Below, one piece after another: positions 33,468-45,900 of a stretch of DNA of 64,000 nt. Position numbers and translations under genes: made by a program. The first letter of the stretch is position 1; every line of letters starts with the position of its first letter. The stretch comes from Plasmodium malariae. Taxonomy: Eukaryota > Apicomplexa > Aconoidasida > Haemosporida > Plasmodiidae. Below the pieces are notes generated by a model. It did not search any database. It saw nothing but the letters and a program-made list of their open reading frames with translations, and had not been told where the DNA came from. The stretch covers positions 1,237,001 through 1,301,000 of the forward strand of contig NC_041782.1 of NCBI RefSeq assembly GCF_900090045.1, in the 5' to 3' direction.

Positions 33468-33638
33468 GGTATGGACTGTCGTGTCGTTGCTTTTACATAC
33501 ACACGTTATGTATTAATAACACTTCAGGCTTCACTGGGAAATAATAAAAGGTATTTAACGCATAATGAGCACTTTATCTTATGGGCATGGAAAAGAAGGG
33601 CTTTAAAATATGATAAAGAACAACTTGACAAATTTTAA
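32257..33638 (+). CDS. Conserved-looking small protein of unknown function; six-exon model
   Basis: Proposed exons are 32257-32328, 32614-32726, 32845-32878, 33186-33254, 33380-33418 and 33528-33638. All junctions agree in phase and give 145 residues. Several sites are strong (GTAAGT after 32726, GTAAGA after 33254, T-rich tracts before 32845 and 33528). The product is mostly charged and helical, with a basic tail rich in aromatic residues ([16 protein letters not shown] near the end). I see no signal peptide and recognise no family; the basic-aromatic helices faintly recall small mitochondrial LYR-type proteins, which is only an impression. The second exon could be skipped through an alternative donor after 32303. 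Another frame at 33333 resembles an Alba motif but is blocked by an upstream stop. Confidence 0.55.
32970..33115 (+). repeat. 18-19-bp tandem repeat in an intron
   Basis: Units of type ATATGCTTATATATGTACAT, changing to ...GTGGAT in later copies, lie between the third and fourth exons of the small plus-strand gene. Confidence 0.85.
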
Positions 33639-33853
33639 ATAAAAAAAAAGCATTCATCTGTGCGTCTGTCAGTGCTTCCGTCGGAGCACCCGCTTTTTTT
33701 TTTCTTTTTTTTTTTTCATTTTTAATTATTGATTTTTTAATTTTTGATTTTTCTATTTTTTATTTTTAATTTTCAAATGTATTACTGTATTTCATTTAAT
33801 TTTATTTCCCATTTTGTGTGCAATATTATCTTCCTATTATGTACGTTGTTCCA

Positions 33854-33886
<33 letters not shown>

Positions 33887-34407
33887 TGCACATGCTTTTT
33901 TTGCATTAAATTAAAATAACAACATTGGGTAACTTTTTTTTTTTTTTTAAAACTAGTTTTTAAAATTTACAATATGGAAATATAAAATGGTCGCATTAAA
34001 GGATCATCTTCAAACAAATTTTAAAATGAATGTATATTGGTGCGCCGTAAGAAAGGGAGAAATTAATGGGTTATGTTAAGTCGTTAAGGGGGTACATATA
34101 TATATATACATATACATACATATATGTACATACTATAGGACCATTAAAGGTAACCTACTGAGTCAAGTAAGAAGCAGCCAGAGGAGTTACTAACGTTTAT
34201 TGAAGTTTAATGAAAGTTACTACTTTTACATTTGAAAATGATTCCTGCGGGTCATTAAAGATCATTAATAATTGACTTTTAAATAAACATATAATTGTAT
34301 GGGGAAGGGTAGGTAGTCTTGATGTAGGAGATTTCAGTCCTTTAGAGTAGTTAACTTGAACAGAAAAATGTTAAAGATATTGTGGGGGTTTTACCACCAC
34401 CACATCC
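33639..34407. other. Convergent intergenic region
   Basis: Gap between a plus-strand and a minus-strand gene end. It contains poly(T) runs near 33692-33718 and 33857-33884 and a short (TA)n. No coding or RNA feature was found. Confidence 0.6.
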
Positions 34408-35886
34408 TCACAAAAACATTGTCGAAGAATTTACAAATTTAATTCCTTTTTTTTTTAAATATATTTTATCCTCTTCTTTTCCAAATAAATAAGCTGTTGC
34501 GTCTTCTATTATGTATGTATCAAATCCTAAACTAAGAAAACTTAATGCAGTTTCTTTAACACAATATTCAAATATAAATCCGCATATGTATACAGAATTT
34601 ATATTTTTTTCCTTTAAAACGTTTAGTATTTTTTTATTAACTTTATCATTTTCAAATATGGTAAGACTTTCATGATTTTCTGTATCCGCTTTTTTAATAA
34701 CTACATCATCAATGTGCCTAATTAATTTTTTATGTATCTTACATCCTAGTGTATTTCTAACACAATGGATAGGCCATACATCTATTGTTTTATTTAAAAA
34801 ATTTAACTTGTTATATTCTTTTATATCATTTACAGAATTAACGTTTTTATATATTATTTTGCTCTTTTTTATTTTTTTAATATTTTTCAATACATCAGTC
34901 AAATTGAATATTTTGTTTTTTTTCAAAAAAGAGGTGTAATATTCATCTGGATGATCATCTAAGGTATTTGTGTCGTTTACTTCATCTCCATCGTCCTCCA
35001 ATTCTTTCATGTCTGCTTCAACTACATGTACTTCATTTACATCATTTGTTTCCTCTTCATCAATATGATTACTAATTCCTCCTAAACATGTTGAACTTCC
35101 GTTTACACAGTTGAATTCCTGTTCGTTTTGTTCGTACTCATTTGCTTTTGCGCTACTATTCGACTCGCTATTTTTGCAAATTTCTTCATAAATTATTCTA
35201 TGCGTTTTAGCAAACGAAACGTGTAACTGTGGGTGGTAGTCTACAGACAAAATGTGCAAAGTAAAGTTTGATATACCCTTGTTAGTTTTTTCATTCAAAC
35301 CGTTTAAATGACATTCTTTTGAAAAATTATTTGAATTCATTATTACATTATTGCCGCAATTACTTATGTAATTATGATGTAAGTAATTCTCTTTTCCGTT
35401 ACTGTTCCCGTTATAGCCATTAGCACGGTAACTATTATTATCATTATTTCCATCATTCCTGCCATTATACGTATCCTTGTGCAGTCCACTATTTATATGA
35501 TTGTGTTCATTTTCTGAGTCTCTACCCAGAATAACCCCGTTTGCATTTTCTTTTACACTTTGGTTATGTACCCACTTGTATTTATTCAAATATTCACAAT
35601 TCTTATCAAATGGAAATAATAAAATTTCGTCTTCATATTTTGCAGCATCTATATCGTTACAGCATTTATAATATTCGACAATGTTCTCATTAAGTAGTAA
35701 ATCTTTTTTATATTCCATTACATTTTTACAATCTCGTAGTTTTAATAAATCCTTTTCACTACAATTAAACAAGTTAAGTCTTATGGAGTTAATTTTATAT
35801 AGCGCATCCATATATTCCTCTTTCGAATTAAACGCCCCCTTGGGCAAAAAATCGTTTTGAGCGTCTACTATAACCAAACACTTCAT
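34408..35886 (-). CDS. Nicotinamidase (pyrazinamidase/nicotinamidase family)
   Basis: Hydrolyses nicotinamide to nicotinate for NAD salvage through the Preiss-Handler route. The 492-residue single-exon protein is about twice the usual family length because of Asn- and acidic-rich insertions at ~110-205 and ~235-315. The core is intact: VDAQNDFLPKGAF at the N-terminus with catalytic Asp8; a metal site in SVDYHPQLHVSFAKTH (Asp216, His218) plus WPIHCVRNTLGC (His374); a catalytic Lys in VVIKKADTENHES (398 or 399); and catalytic Cys442 in FIFEYCVKETAL. The chain ends just after the last core strand and helix. The start is the first Met, directly followed by the conserved first strand. Divergently placed to Cap380 across a 7-kb gap. 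Confidence 0.96.
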   Translation of the reverse strand: MKCLVIVDAQNDFLPKGAFNSKEEYMDALYKINSIRLNLFNCSEKDLLKLRDCKNVMEYKKDLLLNENIVEYYKCCNDIDAAKYEDEILLFPFDKNCEYLNKYKWVHNQSVKENANGVILGRDSENEHNHINSGLHKDTYNGRNDGNNDNNSYRANGYNGNSNGKENYLHHNYISNCGNNVIMNSNNFSKECHLNGLNEKTNKGISNFTLHILSVDYHPQLHVSFAKTHRIIYEEICKNSESNSSAKANEYEQNEQEFNCVNGSSTCLGGISNHIDEEETNDVNEVHVVEADMKELEDDGDEVNDTNTLDDHPDEYYTSFLKKNKIFNLTDVLKNIKKIKKSKIIYKNVNSVNDIKEYNKLNFLNKTIDVWPIHCVRNTLGCKIHKKLIRHIDDVVIKKADTENHESLTIFENDKVNKKILNVLKEKNINSVYICGFIFEYCVKETALSFLSLGFDTYIIEDATAYLFGKEEDKIYLKKKGIKFVNSSTMFL

Positions 35887-36119
35887 ATTACTGTGTTTTA
35901 TTATTCTATGTTACTTTATGTTCAATGGGAAATTTTTTATTTTTTTTTCTTCTCTAATAAGTTAAATTTACTTTTTTTTTCTTTTTTTTTTTATCTGCTC
36001 CCTTTTTTCTTTTTTTTTCCTTTTTTTTTTCTTATTTCTTTTTTGGTATTTCTTTTTCCTTATTTCTTTTTTGGTATTTCTTTTTCCTTATTTCTTTTTT
36101 GGTGTTTCTTTTTCCTTAT

Positions 36120-36183
36120 TTCTTTTTTTTTTTTTTTTTTTCCTTTTTTTTTTTTTTTTTTTTTTTTTTCTTTTTTTTTTTTT

Positions 36184-36238
<55 letters not shown>
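36120..36238 (+). repeat. Long poly(T) tract with rare interruptions
   Basis: About 120 bases of almost pure T, including an uninterrupted run of more than 50 at 36186-36238. It lies about 230 bases upstream of the nicotinamidase start and is preceded by TTTTTTGGTATTTC-type repeats (36035-36115). Length is likely to be unreliable in any assembly. Confidence 0.95.
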
Positions 36239-36239
<1 letters not shown>

Positions 36240-36694
36240 ACCTTCCGTTTCTCCTTATTTAAAAAGGCATGTTTCAGCAGATATTATATACTCACATGTA
36301 AATAAATAAGTATAATGTGCTTTAATGTAATATATTATTATTATTATATGTAAGAACTCCTCTTTATCCGTTAATAGACCCCTTTTTCTGTGTCTATAAA
36401 AGAAAAAAAAAAAAAAAAAAAAGGCAAGCTCAATTTTTATTTATTCTTACAAGGTCATATCGTATTTACAAAATGAGAGATATTGCTACGTATTTACTGC
36501 ACATTTAGCACTAAGATGACAAGAGAAAAAAGGAAATATAGTAGCAAAAAAATAAGAAAAAAAAAAAAAAAAGGTTAAAAAAAAAAGAAAACAAAAAAAA
36601 AAAACTTAATTTAAAGTCTTTAACTTTTTATTTCAAATTTTGTTTTCCCCATACACTACCCCAAACTAAATATTGTACTGTATTATATAAATAC

Positions 36695-36740
<46 letters not shown>

Positions 36741-38791
36741 GCAATTACGTGTAATCTTATAGGTATTATAAGCTAAAATTTATGTATAATAAGCCTGTTA
36801 TGAAAGCGAAAATTTATTATATGACTAATATTAACATACATGAATATAGTAGCTGCAATTTAGATAAATATTATACCTTTGTGTTGATATATAAAAAAAA
36901 AAAAAAAGGAAAATTAAGAAAAAAAAGAAATAGTAGTGTGAACGTTCATTGAAAAAAGACTTAGATCGTAAATATTAAATTATCTTAATTTTTTTTTTTT
37001 TTTTTTTTTTATTTATTTAGCTTTTCAGAACAATTTTCTTTTCATGGAAAACAATACGTTTTAATTAAAATTTTTTTTTTTGATTTTTAAGATGATATTT
37101 TACCTAGTTTTATAATCAAAAAAGTTCTATCCCAAAAGAATTCATATAATAAATAATGTGTATATATATATATATGAATATGAATATGAATATATATTCA
37201 ACTTAACAAAAAAAGTGGGGGGGGAGGCCCCTTTCAATGGTATTATATACAATTGTTACACCTTTTTCTGCAACCATTTTATTGGTTATATATATTAAAC
37301 TTATTATTGTATATATATTTTTTCTTCAATATTAAAATCTATGACATGTAAAATTTTTGTTTAAGTCTCCTTTAGAATTATAACACTATCTTTTTTTTTT
37401 TAGAAGAAAACACTAGCAGTAAAAAAAAAAAAAAAAAAGAAAAAAATATAATGTACTCATTGCATTTTGAACAATTTCACTTTAATTTTACACTTAAATT
37501 TGTGCTCATCTGTTTGACGTCCCTTCTATACAACAAAAATGTTTAAGCTGAATATCGAGAAGGATTATTTTACTTGCTTTATTTTACATAATTTTTATAA
37601 TTTTTCTTTTTCTCTTGCTCCATTGGGAAAATGAAATGCATAAAAATAATATAATGTTCAAAAAAAAATTTTTTTATCGGTTAAATTGATTACGCATAAA
37701 AGTCCTTATTACCGTAACATAGGACAAATAATTAATATGTTTCTAAGATATCAGTTTTTCTTTTTCTTTTTCTTTTTCTTTTGCTTTTTTTTTTTTTTTT
37801 TTTTTTTTTTTATTATATTTAAACTTTGATATTTCAAGTGCCTACTTTATGCTTGGTAAGCTCCATAAATTTTTGCTAAATTCTGCATAATGAAAAGAAG
37901 ATGTGAAAAATAAATCTTACAGTTTACAATATAGTTTACAAACGCATAGTATAAAAATGTATATGCAAATGTATTCGTAAATGTATGAATCGAAAATTTA
38001 TATACATATACATATATATATGTGAATGTGTGAATGTGTGAGTGCGTGAGTATGTGTGTATATTTGGGTATTTGCGCTAAGAGGGCGCTAAGTAAAAAGC
38101 CCCTGTGCAACTTCAATGAAACGAGTTTTCGCATTTTTACAAATAATAACAAGGAGATATTTTTAAATCCCCAGAAAATTTATGAATTTGTTTTTTTTTA
38201 TTTTTCTTTTTTTTTTGTTACTCTTTTTTTTTTTTGTTATTTTTTTTTTTTTTTTTTTCCGTTTTTCCGTTTTTTCGTTTTTGTTATTTTATTGGGGAGG
38301 AAAGGTGGTAAAAATCATAATTATGTTATGAGAGAAAGATAACTATATTGTTTAAATTATTCGCATTAGTCTTTTTTCTCAATATTTAATATTTAAATGG
38401 CATGCTTTTTCTGTCAACTGATAATATGTAGAAGGACCATTTTTTTGTGCGCGTTTTTTCTTTGGGTTTTTACCCTATGTATTGGTTTAGGCTTATCGGT
38501 GTAAATATATTTTTTGCTGTAATAGTTTTTGTTTATGTCTGCCATATAAGTGGAAAAAAGGGAATAAGTAGTACGTGTGTGTGGGTTTATATATTTTTTA
38601 TAGTAATATATACTTGTGTACATATATATATATATATACACTTTATGTGCATATTATGTAGCATATTTTCCGTAAGTTGTACAAGACCTCACTTACGATA
38701 GTTGTACTTAATGAATTTTATTATCTGTTCGTAAATGCTCTAAAAAAAATATATTTGCGCTTTTATTTTTTTTAGATGCAGAAAAAAATAA

Positions 38792-38839
<48 letters not shown>

Positions 38840-39409
38840 ATAACGCCCGTGCAGCAATTATAAGGTAAAATAAAAAATAAATTTTTTGAAAAAAATAATA
38901 AAATTTCCTTTCCCCAAATGAGGTAGTACACATTATATTATAGTCATGAAATGGTCCCCTTTGAAAATTAAAAATTTCCTTGTAATGTTATGTAAATACA
39001 TGTATGTATCTACATATATTATGTAGTTTTCTATTTTATTCCTTTATAAAAAGATATAAAGCAACATCTTTTACTTTTTACATAGCTTAACTATCGAATA
39101 TGCTTTTCTTTTTGTTTCTTTTAAATTTAAAATGTATATATATATTTATGCGTCTATATATTTTCGATTCATAATTTCAAAAAAATTTAGTAAAAATACA
39201 ACAAAAAATACGATTAGCACATTATTCGGTATATTGTAATATATGCGTGTGTACTGAATTCATTATTTTTCTTTCTTTTCACTATTTCTTTGCAAGAGTT
39301 ATATGCATATGCTGCTCTTTATACTATATATATGTATAAAATTAAAAAAAAAAAAAAAAAAAAAAAGAAAAACTGCTTGTAAAATTGTAAATTAAATAAA
39401 AAAAATCCA

Positions 39410-39786
39410 ATGAAAGGGGAGACTGTTGTAAGGACGCTGAGGAAATTTTCCACAAAAGGATTTTTGTTTCCCTAATCTATTCCTTACAAAAAAGAAATAA
39501 AAATAAAGTAAAATAAAATAAAACAAAGACAAAATAAAGAAAACAAAGACAAAATAAAGAAAACAAAAACAAAATAAAGAAAACAAAGACAAAATAAAGG
39601 AAGGATAAAAGTAAGAACTGTTTTCCTTTTCTTCCTTCACAAAACGCATGGTTTTTCTTTAATTTCCCTTGTTGACTTATTAGGAGCAAACAACGTTCAA
39701 CGGCAAAAGTTCAAAGGAGTAAACTCCATAAGCTTTTATGGGTGAAAGACTTATCACAGAATGATCTAAAATTTTTACGCGACTGA
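39410..39786 (+). CDS. Tentative two-exon small basic protein, 52 residues
   Basis: Exon 1 is 39410-39465, opening at ATG and ending at a GTTTCC donor, the same donor used by exon 4 of the ALG7-like gene here. It joins in phase to exon 2, 39684-39786 (GACTTATTAG acceptor, TGA stop). The N-terminus (GETVVRTLRKFSTKGFL) is rich in Arg, Ser, Thr and hydrophobics like a mitochondrial presequence. The rest is basic (QRSKLHKLLWVKDLSQNDL). Exon GC is about twice that of the spacer. I do not recognise a family. The intron contains the 20-bp repeat. Antisense frames over the intron are repeat shadows. Confidence 0.4.
39517..39600 (+). repeat. 20-bp tandem repeat (AAAACAAAGACAAAATAAAG)
   Basis: Four nearly perfect 20-base units in a purine-rich stretch, inside the intron of the tentative gene at 39410-39786. 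Antisense frames translate as Phe/Leu repeats. Confidence 0.88.
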
Positions 39787-40273
39787 GCATATATACATAT
39801 ATATTCATTTATATATATATATATATATGTATGTATATATTGTGTTTCTATATGACAGCTATTACAGTCTTATTTTCCCAGTCATATACTATTTATCTTT
39901 TAATAAAAAGATTTACACTTTTCATTTTTATGACTTCTTAAAGCATAATTTTTCCCTGGGAATAAGGAATTAAATTTTAATTGAACTTCACAAATTATAA
40001 TATCTCTTTGATTATTTACAAAAGGGGAAAAAAAAAAAAAATAAATAATAAATTACGATGAATATTCTCTTGATGTGATATGCTTTTTTACATAGGAAAA
40101 AGACTTCATCTTTTATTTATTTATTATTTTATTTTATTTTATTGAAAATATTATCTTACTCTTTATATACTAAGATATATATATATTTTTTCTTGAACAT
40201 ATGGAATATTGAAACTGTTATAACTGTGTTATATTTTTTAATTTATTAACTTCTCACTACAACTGGAACAAGC

Positions 40274-41069
40274 ATGTATGTACCTTATAATGTAGCAAAT
40301 TTACCATTACACATGTATGACGCATGCGTTGTTTATATAATTACAGGATTATGCGTGTGTATGAATACCTAATTCTATGCGTTTGTATATTTGCTCTGAA
40401 AGAAGTACTCATAACGAATAATAAAATAATGAAAATTGTTTTTTTCACAGTGAAGCTGTTTATTTCTTGTATAGAATGGGTCTAATGATATTTCAAAATG
40501 TATGTTCATAAAATGAATGGAATATTTTTTTAAATAAAAAAATTTATATGCATATATTTATTCAATAGGAGAAAAAATGTTGTTTGTATGATAAGTGGGA
40601 CAATAGTGAGGAGAATAAATATTTTTATTTTTTTTTTTTATTTTTTTTTTTTGTTACATTCTGTGTGGTTGAAGTATTTATTAAAACACATTGCAGTGTT
40701 CATTTATTTATATATTACATGAGAATCGCACTATATATAAAAAATGAAAAAAAATAAAAAAATTTTGAAGTATCATCTTTTCTAAAATGTTAAATTACTC
40801 TTACAACGTAAACTTACTGTGAGTACCCGGATAAAAAAAAAAAAAAAATTCGTCTGACGAATCGTAATATCTCACACATAACAAATAATACATGTTTTCC
40901 TAAAAAAAGTAAATTCAAATTAGGACCTTGGAATGTGCCTGTCGGGTAAGTTAAGCGAGATGAACTTATATTAAGTAATTATTAAAAAAATAAAAATAAA
41001 ATAATTGTTTTATTATTAATAGAAATTAAGAATATCAATGCTTATAATAATGTCATCCTTAGTGATTAA
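40274..41069 (+). CDS. Tentative four-exon small gene, 52 residues
   Basis: Exons 40274-40314, 40451-40499, 40924-40945 and 41023-41069 join in phase (2, 0, 1). Donors are GTATGA, GTATGT and GTAAGT; acceptors are TTTTTTTCACAG, AAATTAG and TTATTAATAG. The first two exons give a hydrophobic, aromatic-rich sequence (EAVYFLYRMGLMIFQN) and the last a short polar tail ending in TAA. The segments are richer in GC than their flanks. A 22-base third exon is unusual but known in Plasmodium. No family is recognised, and chance cannot be excluded. Confidence 0.35.
40849..40861. other. Palindrome TTCGTC-T-GACGAA
   Basis: Perfect six-base arms around one T. The arms are GC-rich for this spacer. It may be a protein-binding site or a chance palindrome, within the third intron region of the tentative gene. 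Confidence 0.5.
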
Positions 41070-41587
41070 TACATAAATTATTTTCCAGCTTGAAAAAGTG
41101 CACAAATGAATGCATGTATATATACGTATATAAATACTTACACACAAACCCATGTATATATGTATTTATATAAGTATGTATATATGAATATATGTATGCA
41201 TATATGAATATATGTATGTATATATGTATAAAATGTCAATATATGTTTATTCCAAAAAAAAAAAAAAAAAAAAAAATTATTATGTAATTAAAACCATTGT
41301 GATTGAACTTATCCGAATTATACTCTCATCTCCCTGCTCTAGTATGAATCTTCTCTTAAGGAATATAATAAAAACAAATGTACCAATTCGAACAATAGTT
41401 AAAAAAAACAAACAAACGTATATTAAACTTATGAAAATATTTACATAAATGAGTAAAAATATTTTATTATTTGTCGACAATTTTCAAATATATGTACTTT
41501 TGTATTTATTTGAAATTTGCGCAATAACATCAATGTATTGTTATGCATACAAGTATATATATATGCATATACATAAATATAGGAGCA

Positions 41588-41627
<40 letters not shown>

Positions 41628-41820
41628 TTATGTCCTTTCTTTAATATGCTCAACGCCCGACGCTTAAACACTGAGGGGGGTATGCATACGTATGCATGCT
41701 GGGCCTTTATGATGCTAAAAGCAAAATGACGTTATGTCGGTTTTTATTAATATTTGTTTAGAAGCGTACTATGATATGACAGTTTTAACCCAAAAAAAAT
41801 AAAAATATATATATATATAT

Positions 41821-41916
41821 GTACTTATGTAAGTATGTACTTATGTAAGTATGTACTTATGTAAGTATGTACTTATGTAAGTATGTACTTATGTAAGTAT
41901 GTATTTATGTATGCAT
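41821..41916 (+). repeat. 16-bp tandem repeat (GTACTTATGTAAGTAT)
   Basis: Five perfect copies and a degenerate sixth, about 1 kb upstream of the Cap380 start codon. Confidence 0.92.
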
Positions 41917-42941
41917 TTATTTACATATGCATGTGCCTATGTATGTATTCATATTTATACTTCCTTTTGAAGGCTGTAGAAGCGAGAAAAAAAAAATGAA
42001 CGAAAAGTGTGCATCCTCTGAAATACTTTTTTTAATCTTTAAGCAAAAGCGAAGAATTTAAAAAATTCTGAATTTTTTATTTTTTTTTTTTTTTTTTTGG
42101 CTACAAGGATTTCAAAAAAAAAAAAAAATGAGAAGTGCATTTAATAAAAATATACTTTTTATTAGCTAGCTGAATATAAAATAAAAAAAAGGTGTGGGTG
42201 CATTAAAAATTGTTGTGTATTATTCTGTTAAGTATTCCCTTATTGTAAACGTTGAACAAGCCAAAAACCAAATTCTACATTTTTTCATTTTGAGATAGCT
42301 TAAATATAAAAAATAAAAAAAAAAGAAATAAAAATGGTAAATATTTTTGTTTCATATTAAATTTAAATATATGGTATGTATATATATATATATATATGTA
42401 CAAATATATATAAATATATATAAATATATATAAATACATATATACATATTTTTATATATATTTGTATTTCTTTTTTTAATTAATATTTCTTCACTTTTTA
42501 ACTTTTTCTTATGCATTTTCCTTCAATTTTTTTTTTTTTTAAATTCATATGAAAATTTATTTACATAAATTTTCTATTTTACATGTTATAATTATAACTA
42601 TACTTTAATTTGTTTGAACTTAATTTTTTTAAAAAATATAGCAACCAAAATATAAAGTTAAAAAGTATACATATTCGTACGTAAATATGCATAAATAAAT
42701 ATACGTACAAATATGTATGAATAAATATATACATATATCTGTATAATTAAATAAATATATATATAAATGCTTATATAAATAAAAATACATATAGAAAAAT
42801 ACATCTATAAAAGAACATCTATAAAAGTACATCTATAAAAGTACATACATAAACGTACATATATATATATATATATATATAAGCCCATTCATACATTTCA
42901 CGTATGCTCGTAACCATTTTTCAACCAACCCCTTAAGCACA

Positions 42942-45900
42942 ATGCATCGAATTAACATATTCTATGTCCTTTTTGTGGGCCTGCTTGGCATGGTGCACTC
43001 GTCTTTGTATAAGGACCTCCTAATGGGTTTTCCTTATGGTGATGAGTATGATAATATGGTGAAAGAACCTCGTCATTCTATATTTAAAAATAAGAGATTC
43101 AATTTAGATATAAATTCCTTCGGAAACACATGTATTTTGAATTATAAAGAAGTTTGTGAAACTGCAAACTACAGCATAAACGTAAATCATGGTATAAGTG
43201 ACCATGAAATTAAAGTTATGTTAGTACAAAAAGAATCAAGTGATATAATCTCAGTACATACTTTAACGGGAAAATTTTCCATTGATGGAAATGTATCCTT
43301 CCTTTTTAACAATATACCCTCTTTACATTATAATATAATTTTAGAAGTAGCAGATTTGATACATAATACAGATTATGATATAGGTGTTAACTGCTATTGT
43401 GAGGAATGTAGTGATAATGTAAGGGAAATAGACTTAAGTCTAATGGATAATCAGATTATACATAAGGTTAGAAGTGACAGTAAAAATAAGTTGACATTTC
43501 CACAGAAACCTTTCGTTAATGGACAATATCTGTTTAGTAAATATTTATTTTTTCATTCTGAAATTAATTTGAAGACTGTCGAAAATTATGATCAGCTATA
43601 TAACAACTACTACGAGTTGGTTACCCCTTGTTCTGGTCTAATCATGACTCATTCAGAACAATATAATATCAATTATGATATGTCTTCTGTACATTGTTAT
43701 CATGTATATTTAGTTAATAAATTCATGAAAAAAATTAACTCAAATGGTGGGGATAATGGCAAAAAAGATAATCTTAAGTTTGTAACTCCTGTATATATTC
43801 AATTTGACAAAAAGGAGGAGAATTTTGAAAGGATGATAGATATTATACACGATTATACTATTCCTAGTCTTCCTTTGAAATATGAAAATAGTTATTATGT
43901 TCCTAGAGAAACCAATGTTAGAGGTAGCTTGGTACGTATCAACACCAGTGGTATTTTTTCCCTTTCAAAATACATCTATAAAAATAATAGAGACAACAGA
44001 ATGGAATATGTGCACATGTTCAGAATATTTTTTCAGCTATTTAAAAAGTTTAATAACATATCAGATGAACAAATGTTACAATATACTACAGGTTTACATT
44101 TGCAAAGGCATGTGCTCTCCTCAGCATATTATGAAAAGTTAGGTGATACCATATATGCAGAAGAGTTAGCAGTACTTTTAAATTCTCTCGCTTTTGAATT
44201 TAATGCAGATGCAATTGGACTTAATAGAAATGTTTTAATGATAGATGAAAAACAATTCGTATCCAAATATGGTAACGCATCATATGCACATATATTATAT
44301 GATCAACTAGTGCTTAAACAGTCGCAAGGAGTATGTCTACTTATTGTGGAATCTATTGCCCATGAACTCAGTTCATACATAAATAACAAATTGAAGAAGA
44401 CACATAAAACCATATGCAACACCTTGAGACGAAGTAACAGTTATTCCAACATAACTACCATGTTTTATACCTACGAATTGGATTGTAATATGACCCTATT
44501 TTATAAAGAACATTATGTAGATGAGGATATAATGATAAGGCAGCTGATAACTAACAAAACGTTATTGGAAGATGTTCAAGTGGAATTACTCTACGAAGAC
44601 ATATTTGAGTACGTTCTTATTATGCATGCAACGATCGACAAACGAGTTGTGCAAAATTTGAAAACGTACGTTTCTAAGTATATAAATAATGACTCAATGA
44701 TTACCATAACAGTAGTAGGGAGAAAGAGTGATAGAACTGAGGCAAATATCGATGTTGAGCTTAAGAAAATTACATTTTCAATTAATTGTGCGGAAAATTG
44801 TACCAATTCTAATCCAATATTGATAGAACATAATTATGATTATGTATTTATAAGCACCATATGTGTGGAGAATAGTAACCTACGAACCATTTGTTTTCCT
44901 CAAGATGGTTTTTCATACATCTTTGATACTCGATTATTACGAGTACATATGATAAGTATTAACCCTTATCCTGAACCGGTGCTAACAGTGGATGTTCATC
45001 GTACTATAGTAGAAAACTTATATTGTGTTTTGTTTACCAATCCGAATATGATACCCCACGAAAATGCTCTAGTTAGTTATAGAGACAGCGTATGTAAAGA
45101 ATACCTCAATCGCTGTAAACTTTTAACAACAAAAATATTCATTAAAAATGTAGTAGCACCAGCATCAATATTCGGAGTAAAGGATAAATTAAAATTATCC
45201 TTTTCAACCCATTTTGATGAGAAACATGAAGAAATGATACAGATTATTTATTATTCAAAGGGGAATACGATAAATGAACATAGTTATATAGTAACACATT
45301 ACAGTGACAGCTTATATGTGAATGAACAAATGAACAAGATTGTTGGACAACGTAAAAGAGATCAATTTAAATTATCCTCTGGAGAAGTGGTAAATAACAT
45401 GTTAATAGATGACGATAATTTTTATAAAAGTATATCTTCATTTCACGAAAAGGAATATAACATAGATATATATCATACTACAGATAAATACACCCTCATA
45501 CAGACAACCAAATGGAATGGCAACGATTTGTCTTTATACCCGTTTGGTGAAATCAGTATCAATTATGAAAAAATAAAAACAAATGTATTTATGAAATTTT
45601 TACATAATTATATATATTACTATAATAAGAAAGAGAAATATGATATGGCTACATTTTCTCCATATTTTGTAAACGTATCTCCATATAACTACGAATGTTT
45701 GGGGGCCTATGCTTACTTGATGAACAAATTTAATATATTAGTAAATGACTCGTTGAACTGTGAAGCGTTACACATTATTATAGAAGTGTTACTAAAAGCA
45801 AATTTAGGAAAATATTTTATCCATAATAAAAATAAAATCCATCTTAATTTTTATAAACATCCTGGAGGAGATGCCCATACCGTTTTTGACATGGTTTATA

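Larger units (their letters stand above)
35887..42941. other. Seven-kb intergenic region between nicotinamidase and Cap380
   Basis: Carries the promoters of two divergent genes. It contains a very long poly(T) tract (36120-36238), other homopolymers (37780-37811, 41257-41275), a 20-bp repeat (39517-39600) and a 16-bp repeat (41821-41916). Several GC-richer islets look like small exons on the plus strand (37540-38700, 39410-39786, 40274-41069), of which two are listed as tentative genes. Confidence 0.55.

Noticed and set aside
33333..33638. Continuous 101-codon frame containing an Alba-like motif
   Set aside because: It runs through a (TA)n tract, has a stop 15 bases upstream and no AG acceptor to enter it; the phase-consistent splice model uses another frame. 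Kept only as a finding.
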